Shown here: positions 1 to 9,240 of the stretch, in pieces
Numbering within the stretch: the stretch's first letter is position 1
Layout of the letters: each line of letters starts with the position of its first letter
Source of the DNA: Bin87 sp965217175
Lineage (GTDB): Bacteria > Chloroflexota > Dehalococcoidia > Lucifugimonadales > UBA3495
DNA: 64,000 bases
Direction: 5' to 3'
NCBI GenBank assembly: GCA_965217175.1
Contig: OZ244251.1
Location: forward strand, 558,001-622,000
Position numbers and translations under genes: made by a program
Notes under the pieces: generated by a model
The model's input: the letters and a program-made list of their open reading frames with translations, nothing else
Database searches by the model: none
What the model was told of the DNA's origin: nothing

Positions 1-873
1 TGACTCCGGAGCCCAAACCTGCTCGATCTCCCGGAAGTCGGGGTGGGGGATCCGCCAGTGTTCGTAGGGTACCCGTTCGTAGACAATGGATTGACCCACT
101 TCTCGCTCCAAATACTGGTAAGGGCCCGTGCCCACCAGCCGTTCTTCCATTCCTTCCTGTCCCTCCTGATCCCATTGGTCCTTGCTCAACATGGCAAGGT
201 CACCGCTCAGGGAGAGGAAGAAATCCAAGTTTGGATCCGGCTTGCTCAATCTGAACACCACCCGGTGGTCGTCAACCACCTCCACCGTTTCTACTGTGTT
301 TGCCCAAACGTCACGGAACGTGTTGAGGTTGCCTTCCTGGGGACCCAGGAGAAGTCTCGTATGGGCCACGTCTTTGGCGCCAAACGCGCCAGTGTCGAAG
401 TGGAATGCTACGTCGTCCCGCAAATCCACCGTCCAGCTCTTCCCATCAGCGGCTATTTCCCAGCGCGTAGCCAGCAGGGGAATGTAGGCTCCGGTGTCGG
501 GATCAATATCCAGTAGGGTTTCCACCATGGGGCTGATCTGGGTCAACATACTGCGCGAGCCGGTCCAAGGAAGGTTGGTCTCCTGGGGCGGGGGGGTGAA
601 GGCGATCCGCAGACGATCGACTTTCGCCTCGCCCGTCATCGACGGCGGGGCCTCGGCAGTGGGTTGCGGCATCGCCGTGGCGGCTGAGACCGGGGCCTGC
701 GCGGGAGCGGTGGCGGGCTGGGATTCGGCGGCCGGCGCAGCTTCGGTGGCTCCGGATTCTTGCGGCGCGGTCGCGGGTTCGGTGGTCGTCCCGCCGCAAG
801 CCACGATTGCGGCGAGGAGCAGCAACAGGGGGGTGAACAATAGTAGCCTGGGTTTCTTGAACCAGTAATTCAC
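1..873 (-). CDS. ABC transporter substrate-binding lipoprotein (SBP_bac_5 type), 3' end outside window
   Basis: The reading frame begins with GTG at 873 and stays open for 291 codons to the window edge, so the C-terminal half is missing. A Shine-Dalgarno AAGGAG lies 9 nt upstream of the GTG, which supports that start. Residues 1-26 form a lipoprotein signal (LLLLLAAIVACGG, lipid-anchored Cys), followed by an Ala/Pro/Thr-rich tether to about residue 78 and then the family-5 solute-binding fold (ETLLDIDPDTGAYIPLLATRW, then WTVDLRDDVAFH). Family knowledge: such proteins capture peptides or opines for an ABC importer. No permease or ATPase gene is visible. A frameshifted relative with the same architecture sits at 33401-35193. 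Confidence 0.85.
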   Translation of the reverse strand, partial: MNYWFKKPRLLLFTPLLLLLAAIVACGGTTTEPATAPQESGATEAAPAAESQPATAPAQAPVSAATAMPQPTAEAPPSMTGEAKVDRLRIAFTPPPQETNLPWTGSRSMLTQISPMVETLLDIDPDTGAYIPLLATRWEIAADGKSWTVDLRDDVAFHFDTGAFGAKDVAHTRLLLGPQEGNLNTFRDVWANTVETVEVVDDHRVVFRLSKPDPNLDFFLSLSGDLAMLSKDQWDQEGQEGMEERLVGTGPYQYLEREVGQSIVYERVPYEHWRIPHPDFREIEQVWAPES

Positions 874-1020
874 GACTGATTTCTCCTTTTCGAGATTTAG
901 CCTGCTTGGTGTCTACCTGATTTCCTAACAATGGACAACAATCAACATTATCGCGCATCTTTCCATGCGGCGGAAGTCCCAGCTGCCTGGAGCAACACCC
1001 AGGAAACCGACTGCCTTTAA

Positions 1021-2184
1021 GCCCGAATCCACCGATGGACACGGACTGAGGGAGTGAGAACACTGGAAGGGGGTGTGAGGAAATTACGAACGCGATGGCC
1101 CGGGCTCGAATTCGGGTAGACGGGGGGTTGGCGGCGGTCTGCAGGCGTTTTTGGGGGCGACGATGTCGGCCTACAGTGGTTGTTGCGAGCGAGATGCCGG
1201 GATAAGACGCAGCAAGAGATGCTCGCGGACCGAGCTGGTGCGAGTTTGCGGGGACGTTCAGTTGGCCGGATGGCGGGTCAGTGGCGGTCGTGCGCCGTCA
1301 GGAGGGGAGAGGCAGCGCTCGGAATCTAGCGAGGGCGCCACTGAACTGGGCTTCCCAGGGCCAACGCTGGGGCAGATGCAAAGTGAGGCGGCGCGCCGAG
1401 CGGGTGAGCCTTCCGGCCATGGAAAAGAAGCGGCGTCGCAGGGTCTTGGTGGTCACGATCTGCTCGCCCAGACCGATGCGCGCCGTCCAGCGTGCCAGGT
1501 TGTGGGCGATCACCTGCACCGCCAGCCAGGCGCCGTTGGCGGGGAAGCGGCCCGAGGGGAGATGGTTCAACCCCACGCCGTACTTGAGGTCTCGGATGGC
1601 GTTCTCGATCTCGGCGTGGCGGCGATGGTCGGCCTCGAGATCCAGGGTGTCACCCTCTCGGTCGGTGATGCAGCCGTGATAGCTGTAGCTGGCGAAGAGG
1701 GCCAGCTGGGAGCCGGGCGTGGGCTTCACCCGCCGGACGATGAACCGCACCGGTGCGGCGTCGGGCTTGCTCTCGAAGGGGACATACGTGGTCTCGGCCA
1801 CGTCGGCGGCGCCGTCCATCCAGTAGGGAATCGGCGTCGTCAATGCAGCCGCCGCCCGCCAGCGCAGACGCCACCAGGGTCATCATCTTGTCGCCGGTGT
1901 TGGCTCGGCCCGGCGCATTGTCCAGGTCGAGGCGCTGCTGGACCGGTTGGGGCAGGCCCAGGTGCTGGGCCAACGTGGCGGGCAGGATCAGCCCAGCATT
2001 GGCGACCAGACGGTGGTCATCAAAGGTGATTTGGATCCGGTCGGGGTCGTTGCTTGGCAGCATTTATTGGGTGCTCCCTGTTTCTGGTTGGTCTCCTGTT
2101 CCACAAACCATTATCCCAGAAGCACAGGAGCACTTTCTTACCCATTCAGCACGCCGCCACACTCATCTCTTCGCTGGATTGGGG
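1021..2184 (-). mobile_element. IS1380-family element, internally deleted copy
   Basis: The element matches the full copy at 35258-36966, including about 270 bp of noncoding left end. The termini are imperfect inverted repeats: GCCCGAATCCACCGATG at the left and the complement of TCGCTGGATTGGGG at the right. Relative to the full copy about 560 bp are missing from the middle. No convincing target duplication is seen at its edges. It lies about 150 bp upstream of the lipoprotein gene that reads away from it. Confidence 0.8.
1298..2063 (-). pseudogene. IS1380 transposase remnant with internal deletion
   Basis: The N-terminal part (from ATG at 2063, MLPSNDPDRIQITFDD) and the C-terminal part (PIPYWMDGAADVAET to the stop at 1298) are both close to the 441-aa transposase at 35520-36845 but now lie in different frames. 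The 560-bp deletion joins them at GGCGTC near 1835, a 6-bp microhomology present at both deletion ends in the intact copy. The lost segment contains the first two catalytic aspartates, so the protein cannot be active. The C-terminal glutamate region (EIENAIRDLKYG) remains. Confidence 0.85.
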
Positions 2185-2531
2185 CTTATGCGGCAACACG
2201 GAGCATGACTATAGTTGATCCGACGCCCAGTGGAACTCCGACGTCGTGTCCGTATGCGGGTGTCGGCGATATTACAGTGTGTGAGATACACCCCGCGCCA
2301 CCGACGGTTGCCGCCGATTTTTGCACAAACGGACCATAGCGCAGCATTGCGACCGTCGTCGTTTCGATGCGGTGGGGTCAACGGGATCGATACAATGAGC
2401 GTCGACGACCGCAGGGATGTAACCTCCAGCCAATATCAACTTTCCCAACGTTTTAGCAGCTTGTCCGAGAGAAGCGCTTGTCGAGGTGTTGAGGGTATGA
2501 TAGGTCGAGCATCAAACCAGTGGAGGCGGCG

Positions 2532-3888
2532 ATGAGCAAGACCTACCTTCCCTACGATCCCGACCAGCAGTTGCTGCTGCCGGCAGCTCTGCGGGAGTGG
2601 CTGCCGGATGACCATCTGGCCTACTTCATCTCCGACGTGGTGGACCAACTGGACCTGTCGTCAATCACCGCCCGCTACGAGGGCGAAAGGCGGGGTGGCC
2701 CGCCCTATCATCCTCGGATGATGGTCAAGGTGCTGCTCTACGGCTACTGCGTCGGGGTGGCGTCATCGCGGCGCATTGCCCAACGGCTCCACGAGGACAT
2801 CGCCTTTCGGGTGTTGGCGGCGAATAACACTCCAGACTTTCGCACCATCTCCGACTTCCGCAAGGACCACCTGGGTGCGCTGGCGGGGTTATTCCTGCAG
2901 GTCCTGGCGTTTTGCCAGCGGGCGGGGCTGGTGAAGTTGGGTCTGTGGCGCTGGACGGCACCAAGGTGAGGGCCAACGCATCCAGGCACAAGGCGATGAG
3001 TTACCGGCGGATGAAAGAGAAAGAGGAGCAGTTGGCGGCGGAGGTGGCGGAGTTGCTGCGGCGGGCTCAGGAGGTCGATGACGAGGAGGATCGCCGGTAC
3101 GGCAAGGATAAGCGCGGGGATGAGTTGCCGGAGGAGCTGGCCTTTCGGGAGGGACGGTTGGAGAAGATACGGGAGGCCATGGCGGCGTTGGAAGCCGAGG
3201 CCCAGGCGGCGGCTGAGGCGGAAGGCAAGGAGCATCCCGGGGTGCCCGAGGACAAGGTTCAACGCAACTTCACCGATGCCGAGTCCCGCATCATGCCAGC
3301 TCCGGGCGGTAGGGACTTCCTGCAAGCGTACAACTGTCAGGCGGTGGTTGACCACGCCCACCAGGTGATCGTGGCGGCTCGCGCCACCAACCAGTCCTCG
3401 GACAAGCAGCAGGCCGTGGTCATGATTGAGGAAACCATCAGCAACACCGGCGTCATGCCCAGGGAAGTGTCCGCCGACGCCGGTTACTACTCGGCAAAGG
3501 CAGTTGACGAGCTTTATGCTCTGGGCGTGGATCCGTTCGTCGCGCCGGAGCAGACCCGCCACGGCAGAGTGGTTCCGCCGGCGCCCAGAGGTCGCATACC
3601 CAAGCACCTGTCCCCCAGGGACCGGATGCGCCGGAAGTTGCAGACCAGGCGGGGCCGCCAGCGCTACGCCCTGCGCATGGAGACGGTGGAGCCGGTCTTC
3701 GGCCAGATCAAGGCGGGCCGCGGCTTCCGCCAGTTCCTGCTGCGGGGTCTGGAGAAGGTCCAGGGCGAGTGGTCCCTGATCTGCACCGGCCACAACCTGC
3801 TCAAAAGGTCCAGGGCGAGTGGTCCCTGATCTGCACCGGCCACAACCTGCTCAAGCTGTTCCGCTTCGGCCGACTGGCCCCCGGATGA
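2532..3888 (+). pseudogene. IS1182-family transposase, frameshifted twice
   Basis: The translation is almost identical to the intact 435-aa transposase at 6094-7401. Two lesions break it. A single base is lost at about 2943 (GGGTCTGTGG against GGGTCACGTGG in the intact copy). A 50-bp stretch is tandemly duplicated at 3755-3854, which shifts the frame and ends translation at 3829 instead of 3888. The catalytic aspartates (ALDGTKVRAN, SADAGYYSAK) and glutamate (METVEPVFGQIK) are still encoded but in separate frames. The start ATG has GGAGGCGG just upstream. Confidence 0.9.
3755..3854 (+). repeat. 50-bp perfect tandem duplication inside a transposase gene
   Basis: The unit begins AAGGTCCAGGGCGAGTGG and ends in ACAACCTGCTCA; the second copy starts at 3805. 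The homologous element at 6016-7576 has a single unit. Fifty is not a multiple of three, so the duplication frameshifts the transposase. Confidence 0.9.
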
Positions 3889-4059
3889 GCATGGGCCACC
3901 CGGCTAACCGAGCGCGTGGGATGTCCACCCCACCGGTTGGGAACGATGTTCCATGCCCAGAGCCTCCCAGCGTGAGCATCGTCAACCGGCAGGAATAATT
4001 AACCCCGATCGACCGTGGCTTGCCCGGGAAGACTGGTTAGCCAATACTCGGACTCGCTC

Positions 4060-4203
4060 CTAGTATTACAACGACGCATTTGGGATGGGACGCTCGCCAC
4101 TGGCCCATTCCCTTCGTAAATGTACATCGAGCAACTGTCTCAGCAGCCCTTGCGCCACGAAGCTTTCCCGAAGCGGAACATCAACCCGTCGTTGTAATAC
4201 TAG
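4060..4203. mobile_element. MITE with IS701-type termini
   Basis: A 140-bp element is bounded by perfect 16-bp inverted repeats, TAGTATTACAACGACG at 4061-4076 and its complement at 4187-4202, and by CTAG on each side. These termini equal those of the IS701 copies at 4555-6018 and 39760-41223, while the interior does not match them and encodes nothing recognisable. It therefore looks like a non-autonomous passenger of that transposase. Confidence 0.75.
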
Positions 4204-4312
4204 TGCTGGCGGTCCCATCGGATCCGGCTACCTGTCCATAGATACTTGGGGAGCGAAGGATAAGGTCTTCGTGCTCATCCCGCTTGCTGATGAGTCGGAT
4301 GGATGCGCTTAA
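4204..4312 (+). pseudogene. C-terminal fragment of an unidentified protein
   Basis: An open frame immediately right of the MITE encodes GSGYLSIDTWGAKDKVFVLI and stops at 4312. It looks like the tail of a gene whose upstream part was removed by the IS1182/MITE insertions. No family is recognised, and the frame is short enough to be chance. Confidence 0.3.
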
Positions 4313-4379
4313 AGCCCAGTAGATGTGGGTGACCTGCCATCAGAAAGCGCAATCCTGTCGCAGTGAAAGGAGCCGGTCA

Positions 4380-4554
4380 ATGCCTCAAGAAACGAAGGCC
4401 ATAATCTGCGACTGCGACGGTACCCTTTGCCCCGATACCACCGACAAGTTGGTTAGGGATCCGGGCATCGACTCCTCGGAATTCTGGGAGAATCAAGTCG
4501 GCCCAATGGTAAAGGATGGCTGGGACCCGCCATTGGCCTACCTGAGCAAGCTTC
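4380..4554 (+). pseudogene. HAD-like hydrolase, 5' fragment cut by IS701
   Basis: An ATG at 4380 preceded by AAAGGAGC opens a frame encoding MPQETKAIICDCDGTLCPD, where DCDGTLCPD is haloacid-dehalogenase motif I with the nucleophilic and acid/base aspartates. The frame runs about 58 codons and is interrupted at the CTAG where IS701 begins (4554). The remaining motifs are absent from the window: right of the stacked elements at 7577 an unrelated primase-like gene begins. The original gene was probably a phosphatase-like enzyme of about 200-250 residues; that length is a family expectation. Confidence 0.65.
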
Positions 4555-6018
4555 TAGTATTACAACGACGAGTTAAGGCGGAAGACCGGATGGTGCCCAG
4601 AGGCGCGTTGCACGGCGTTTCTCATGGGAGCGTCTGGCCCGTTCGTTGCGCTGCTGGACATCTTCCAGCCATAGCAGCAGCTCCCGAGGTCCGAACCGTT
4701 CCCGGGGCAGCATCTCCCGCACTACTCGGTACACCTGCGGCCGCGTGATTTGGGGCATCTTTTTCCCCCCACGCCTGCTGCAGGCTCAGCAGGAAAGCCC
4801 CAGCCAACAGGCACATGGCGATGTGGTGATGCCAGCCCGCCCAGGCTCGGGTCTCGTATTCATCCAGCCCAACGTCGCCCTTCTCGGTCTCAAACTCGGT
4901 TTCGATGCGCCACCGGGAGCCTCCCACGTAAGCGAGGGTTTCCAAGGGAGTGTTCTCAGGAGCGTTGGACAGGTAGTAGCGGGGTTCGCTGCCATCCAGG
5001 TTTTGACGATAGACTGCCCAGAGCGCTTCACCAGGCTTCCGCTGCCGCGTCACCCTAACCCGCTGAGCGCTGAAGCGGTAGATACGCGGCCCCTGGCTTC
5101 CCTCCGCCAGCTTTATCTCCCGCCACGCTTCTTCCGGCAAGGCCTCGCTGCGCTCGGCTACGGTCTGCCGCTCCTCACGCAACGGCTTGGGTTTGCGCGG
5201 CTGCCCCCGTCCCTGATAGGGCGGCTTGCTCCAGGTCGGCTCCAACGGCCACACCGTGGTATGCGGCGGTACGTCCAGGACGTATTGCATCCCCTGCGCG
5301 GTAAGGCCCTCCCGCAACGTCGGCGACATCCCGAAGGCGGAATCCCCTGCCACCCACTGCGCCCTGAGATGACCCAGCGCCTGCGCTTGCTCCAGCATCT
5401 CCAGCGCTAACTCCGTCTTGGAACGATACTGACGCCGGGTTGCTGGCACACCCGCCGCCGCACATCGCTCAGTATCCCCAGTCCACTCCTCCGGCAGATA
5501 CAGCCGTTTGTCCACCAACGCCCGTCCGTTCGGTCCCACGTGGGCCAAAAACACCCCAGCCTGGCAGTTGGCTATCTTACCCAACGCCCCACAATACTGC
5601 CGAGCCACTCCCACCGACTTCACCCCCTGCTTGGGGAAATCGCTGCCGTCCAGCACCCACACCGCCTGCGGATCATCCAACCGCGAACCCAGATACTCTT
5701 GCAGACGCCCAATCACGCTGTCGTCGTCCCAGCGAGCCTCGGCAAGAAACCGCTGCATCGCCCGCGGCGATACCGGAACCATCTCCGAGAGGTTCTCGGC
5801 GTTGCGCCGCTCCTGAGACTGCACCAGCAGGCCTTGCAGATAGTGGCGGCTGTGCTCCCGCCATTGCTGGCGGCCAAAGGCTGGCGCGAAGTAGTCGTGG
5901 AAATCCTGAAAGGCCTCATACACCCGCTCAAGGTCCGCCACATCCATCACCCCACCCCTTTGAAGCCTTCATCCTATCGCCTGACAATCTTACCAAATAA
6001 CCCGTCGTTGTAATACTA
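4555..6018 (-). mobile_element. IS701-family element, copy 1
   Basis: Twenty-bp inverted repeats, TAGTATTACAACGACGAGTTA at the left and the near-identical complement at 5998-6018, enclose one transposase gene. CTAG flanks both sides (4554-4557 and 6016-6019). The copy at 39760-41223 appears identical over its length and is in the same orientation. The right-hand CTAG is shared with the left end of the next IS1182 copy. Confidence 0.88.
4573..5950 (-). CDS. IS701-family DDE transposase with a frame change near its C terminus
   Basis: The main frame starts at ATG 5950 and reads 442 codons to 4622. It holds the DDE residues in VWVLDGSDFPKQG, QWVAGDSAFG and RWRIETEFETEKGDVG. Family-like C-terminal sequence (MPQITRPQVYRVVREM through NERARRSHEKRR) lies in the neighbouring frame and ends at 4573. 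The two frames meet at a GGGGGGAAAAA tract (coding strand; 4760-4770). The second copy of the element has the same arrangement, so this is not a private error of one copy: either the ancestor was already shifted or slippage at the homopolymer joins the frames. Confidence 0.85.
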
Positions 6019-7576
6019 GCAGCCCGTCCGAGAAATACGACTGGTGAGTCCGTAGGGGTATGATGGGTGGAGTTCATTAGCGAGGAGGCGGCGATGAGCA
6101 AGACCTACCGTCCCTACGATCCCGACCAGCAGTTGCTGCTGCCGGCAGCTCTGCAGGAGTGGCTGCCCGACGACCATCTGGCCTACTTCATCTCCGACGT
6201 GGTGGACCAACTGGACCTGTCGTCAATCACCGCTCGCTACGAGGGAGAAAGGCGGGGTGGCCCGCCTTACCATCCTCGGATGATGGTCAAGGTGCTGATC
6301 TACGGCTACTGCGTCGGGGTGGCGTCATCGCGGCGCATTGCCCAACGGCTCCACGAGGACATTGCCTTTCGGGTGCTGGCGGCGAACAACACTCCAGACT
6401 TTCGCACCATCTCCGACTTCCGCAAGGACCACCTGGGTGCGCTGGCGGGGTTATTCCTGCAGGTCCTGGCGTTTTGCCAGCGGGCGGGGCTGGTGAATTT
6501 GGGTCACGTGGCACTGGACGGCACCAAGGTGAGGGCCAACGCATCCAGGCACAAGGCGATGAGTTATCGGCGGATGAAAGAGAAAGAGGAGCAGTTGGCG
6601 GCGGAGGTGGCGGAGTTGCTGCGGCGGGCTCAGGAGGTGGATGACGAGGAGGATCGCAGGTACGGCAAGGATAAGCGCGGGGATGAGTTACCGGAGGAGC
6701 TGGCCTTTCGGGAGGGACGGTTGGAGAAGATACGGGAGGCCATGGCGGCGTTGGAAGCCGAGGCCCAGGCGGCGGCTGAGGCGGAAGGCAAGGAGCATCC
6801 CGGGGTGCCCGAGGACAAGGCTCAACGCAACTTCACCGACGCCGAGTCCCGCATCATGCCAGCTCCGGGCGGACGGGACTTCCTGCAAGCGTACAACTGT
6901 CAGGCGGTGGTTGACCACGCCCACCAGGTGATCGTGGCGGCTCGCGCCACCAACCAGTCCTCGGACAAGCAGCAGGCTGCGGCGATGATGCGGGAGACCA
7001 TCGACAACATCGGTGCAGTCCCCCGGGAAGTTTCCGCCGATGCTGGCTATTACTCGGCAAAGGCAGTCGACGACCTCCAGGCCCTGGGCGTGGACCCCTA
7101 CGTCGCGCCGGAGCAGACCCGCCACGGCAGAGTGGTTCCGCCGGCGCCCCGAGGTCGAATACCCAGTCATCTCTCCCCCAGGGACCGGATGCGGCGGAAG
7201 TTGCGGACCAAACGGGGTCGGCAACGCTATGCCCTGCGGATGGAAACGGTGGAGCCGGTCTTCGGCCAGATCAAGGCGGGCCGGGGCTTCCGGCAGTTCC
7301 TGCTGCGGGGTCTGGAGAAGGTCAACGGCGAGTGGTCGCTGATCTGCACCGGCCACAATCTGCTCAAGCTGTTCCGCTTCGGCCGACTGGCCCCCGGATG
7401 AGCATGGGCCACCCGGCTGACCGAGCGCGCGGGACATCCACCCCACCGGTTGGGAACGACGTCCCATGCCCAGAGCCTCCCAGAGTGAGCATCGTCAACC
7501 GGCAGGAATCATTGACGCCGATCGATCGCGGCTTGCCCGGGGACACTGGTTAGCCAATATTCGGACTCGCTCCTAG
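6016..7576 (+). mobile_element. IS1182-type element, copy 2 (apparently intact)
   Basis: The element begins in CTAG 6016-6019 (AGCAGCCCGTCCGAG) and ends in CTAG 7573-7576 (complement AGGAGCGAGTCCGA). The left CTAG is simultaneously the right boundary of IS701, showing insertion of one element at the edge of another. It truncates the 5' end of the primase-like gene that continues at 7577. Confidence 0.83.
6094..7401 (+). CDS. IS1182-family transposase, intact
   Basis: Start at ATG 6094, preceded by GAGGAGGCGGCG; 435 residues. The N-terminal domain (about 1-120) is the DUF772-type region with a helix-turn-helix-like segment (VGVASSRRIAQRLHEDIAFR). A charged coiled-coil insertion spans about 155-235 (KEKEEQLAAEVAELLRRAQE, then an Ala/Glu-rich stretch). 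Catalytic residues are in ALDGTKVRANAS, SADAGYYSAKAV and METVEPVFGQIKAGRGF. It could supply transposase to copy 1 and to the AT-rich MITE at 51334-51486, whose termini resemble its own. Confidence 0.92.
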   Translation: MSKTYRPYDPDQQLLLPAALQEWLPDDHLAYFISDVVDQLDLSSITARYEGERRGGPPYHPRMMVKVLIYGYCVGVASSRRIAQRLHEDIAFRVLAANNTPDFRTISDFRKDHLGALAGLFLQVLAFCQRAGLVNLGHVALDGTKVRANASRHKAMSYRRMKEKEEQLAAEVAELLRRAQEVDDEEDRRYGKDKRGDELPEELAFREGRLEKIREAMAALEAEAQAAAEAEGKEHPGVPEDKAQRNFTDAESRIMPAPGGRDFLQAYNCQAVVDHAHQVIVAARATNQSSDKQQAAAMMRETIDNIGAVPREVSADAGYYSAKAVDDLQALGVDPYVAPEQTRHGRVVPPAPRGRIPSHLSPRDRMRRKLRTKRGRQRYALRMETVEPVFGQIKAGRGFRQFLLRGLEKVNGEWSLICTGHNLLKLFRFGRLAPG

Positions 7577-7907
7577 TGGAATCGCGGATGGTGACGGCCA
7601 CGGAATTTGAACGGTGGAGGGTAGATCCGGCGACCCTCAAGCAGGTAAGCGGGGGCGATCTAGTTCCCCACCAACCGAAATTTGAGGCGGAAAGAACTTC
7701 TCCCGTCCGCGCGACGTTAATCTTGAGCGGCAACTCTCTGCCCTATCTTGGGTTATTCGACCCTGCCGTAGTGGAGCGATTTAGGCTTGTTCCGTTCCCG
7801 AAACCGGACAACGATTTTTCAAAAATCCTGGAGTTGTTTCTCAACCGCGACGAGGCAGCCAGCAAAGCGATGCTCCGTCTTTTGGTCGACTATGCCCGCG
7901 CCTACCC

Positions 7908-9240
7908 CTGACAGGGGTAGGTATAGGGTTTTTACGGTGGGACATGGCGAGTAATCTCCAGGTTGAGCTTGGGTTCTGGCCAGGGTTCGGGCAGCAGCCA
8001 GACGCGGCTCCAGAGGCGGCCCTTGAGCAGCAAGCGGCGGAGCCAGTCGATGCCGTGGCGGATCACGCTCACGGTGCGCGCCGGACGGCTCCAAGGGTCA
8101 CGGTGATTGGGAGCCAGCGCTTTGGGCGGCGCCCGCAGGTTGCCTGGAGCAATCCTCCGCTCCTGGGCGTCCTCCACCCTGGTGCCATAGGCCAGGGCCA
8201 GCAGGGTGGCCACCGACAGGACGAGCCAGTGCCGGGAGACGCGGGTGGGGTCGGTGCGCCGCGTCTTGTCCCACTTCCAGCCCAGGCTCTTGAGGGCCTT
8301 GAAGCCCAACTCGATCCAGAAGCGCAGGGCGTACCAGCTGGGACCCACCTGATCGGGTGCAAGGTCGGTGAGGATGATCCAGGGTTCCTCCTGTTCGGAG
8401 TACCAGACCACCAGCAGGGTGCAGCGGCGTTGGGCCTTGGGGGTGCTGAAGGCGGTGCCGCGGCCAATCCACGCCGTATCGGGACGGGAGACGAAGCGCT
8501 GGGCGGGCAATCGTTTGCCGCCGTCAGCGCAGAAAGTGATGTTCTTTCGGTAGCGCATACCGGGATGCCAGCCTTGATCCCGTATCTGCTGCCACAGCTT
8601 GGGACTGGCGATGCCCCGGTCGCAGAGCACGATGACGGTCATATTCTCGGGAACCGCTGGGGCCAAGGCTTGCAGCAGTTCCACGGTGGGGTCCATCCAG
8701 GAGCCGGGCTGGTCGGCGTGCCGGATGTGCCAGGCCACGGGGATGGCGCAACTGCGGTAGAGAACGCTGATGACGATGGCGGTGGTCTGGTCGCCTTTGA
8801 GGGTGGGGTCTATGGCCAAGGCCAAGCCGCCCGACCGCCACCAGCAGAGGACCCACCGCAGCAGTGGCGCGAAGCAGAGAGTTACGTCCAGCTCGGTCTG
8901 GCAGGGAGTCGCGCGGTCGCCGCCGTCGTAGAGCCACTCCCTGAGGCGCTGGCGCAGGTTGTACCAGTTGCTCCAGGGCGAGAGGGCGGAGGCCACGGCG
9001 TTCTGGCAGGCGCTGCCGGCGAGGATGGCGCCGCAGACCCACAGCGCCAGGCCGGTCAATTGTGGCTGGGAGAGGTGAGGTAAATGCGTTTCAATCGTTT
9101 TTTGCATCTGATAGCATTCGCTGGGAAGGCGCATCGCGGGTCTCCGGCATCTGGTGGTCTCACAACCAAGATGCCTGATGGCGGTGCGCCTTCCCAAGCT
9201 ATGTCGCAACCCGATTTCAGCCCATACCTACCCCTATCAG
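7908..9240 (-). mobile_element. IS4-family element with 11-bp target duplication
   Basis: The termini are CTGACAGGGGTAGGTAT at 7908 and the complement of ATACCTACCCCTATCAG at 9240, 16 of 17 matching. CGCGCCTACCC occurs directly on both sides (7897-7907 and 9241-9251), an 11-bp duplication typical for IS4. The element sits inside a primase-like gene. Confidence 0.93.
7932..9209 (-). CDS. IS4-family transposase
   Basis: An uninterrupted frame of 425 codons fills the element. Motifs include the first aspartate in LALAIDPTLKGDQTTA, the second in VIVLCDRGIASPKLW and the Y-x2-R...E region in WYALRFWIELGFKALKS. The actual start may be an internal ATG near 9110 (MQKTIETHLPHLSQPQ), since the first 34 residues are Arg/Cys-rich and lie close to the terminus. 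With clean ends and an exact target duplication this is the best-preserved insertion in the window and probably recent. Confidence 0.92.
   Translation of the reverse strand: MRHSLGRRTAIRHLGCETTRCRRPAMRLPSECYQMQKTIETHLPHLSQPQLTGLALWVCGAILAGSACQNAVASALSPWSNWYNLRQRLREWLYDGGDRATPCQTELDVTLCFAPLLRWVLCWWRSGGLALAIDPTLKGDQTTAIVISVLYRSCAIPVAWHIRHADQPGSWMDPTVELLQALAPAVPENMTVIVLCDRGIASPKLWQQIRDQGWHPGMRYRKNITFCADGGKRLPAQRFVSRPDTAWIGRGTAFSTPKAQRRCTLLVVWYSEQEEPWIILTDLAPDQVGPSWYALRFWIELGFKALKSLGWKWDKTRRTDPTRVSRHWLVLSVATLLALAYGTRVEDAQERRIAPGNLRAPPKALAPNHRDPWSRPARTVSVIRHGIDWLRRLLLKGRLWSRVWLLPEPWPEPKLNLEITRHVPP

Larger units (their letters stand above)
2454..4063 (+). mobile_element. IS1182-type element, copy 1 (inactive)
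   Basis: Terminal inverted repeats read AGCAGCTTGTCCGAG at the left (2455) and, on the complement of the right end, AGGAGCGAGTCCGA. The right end abuts CTAG at 4060-4063 and the left abuts TTAG at 2453-2456. The same structure recurs at 6016-7576 with high identity. The CTAG at its right end is also the left boundary of a MITE, so the two elements are directly stacked. Confidence 0.8.
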
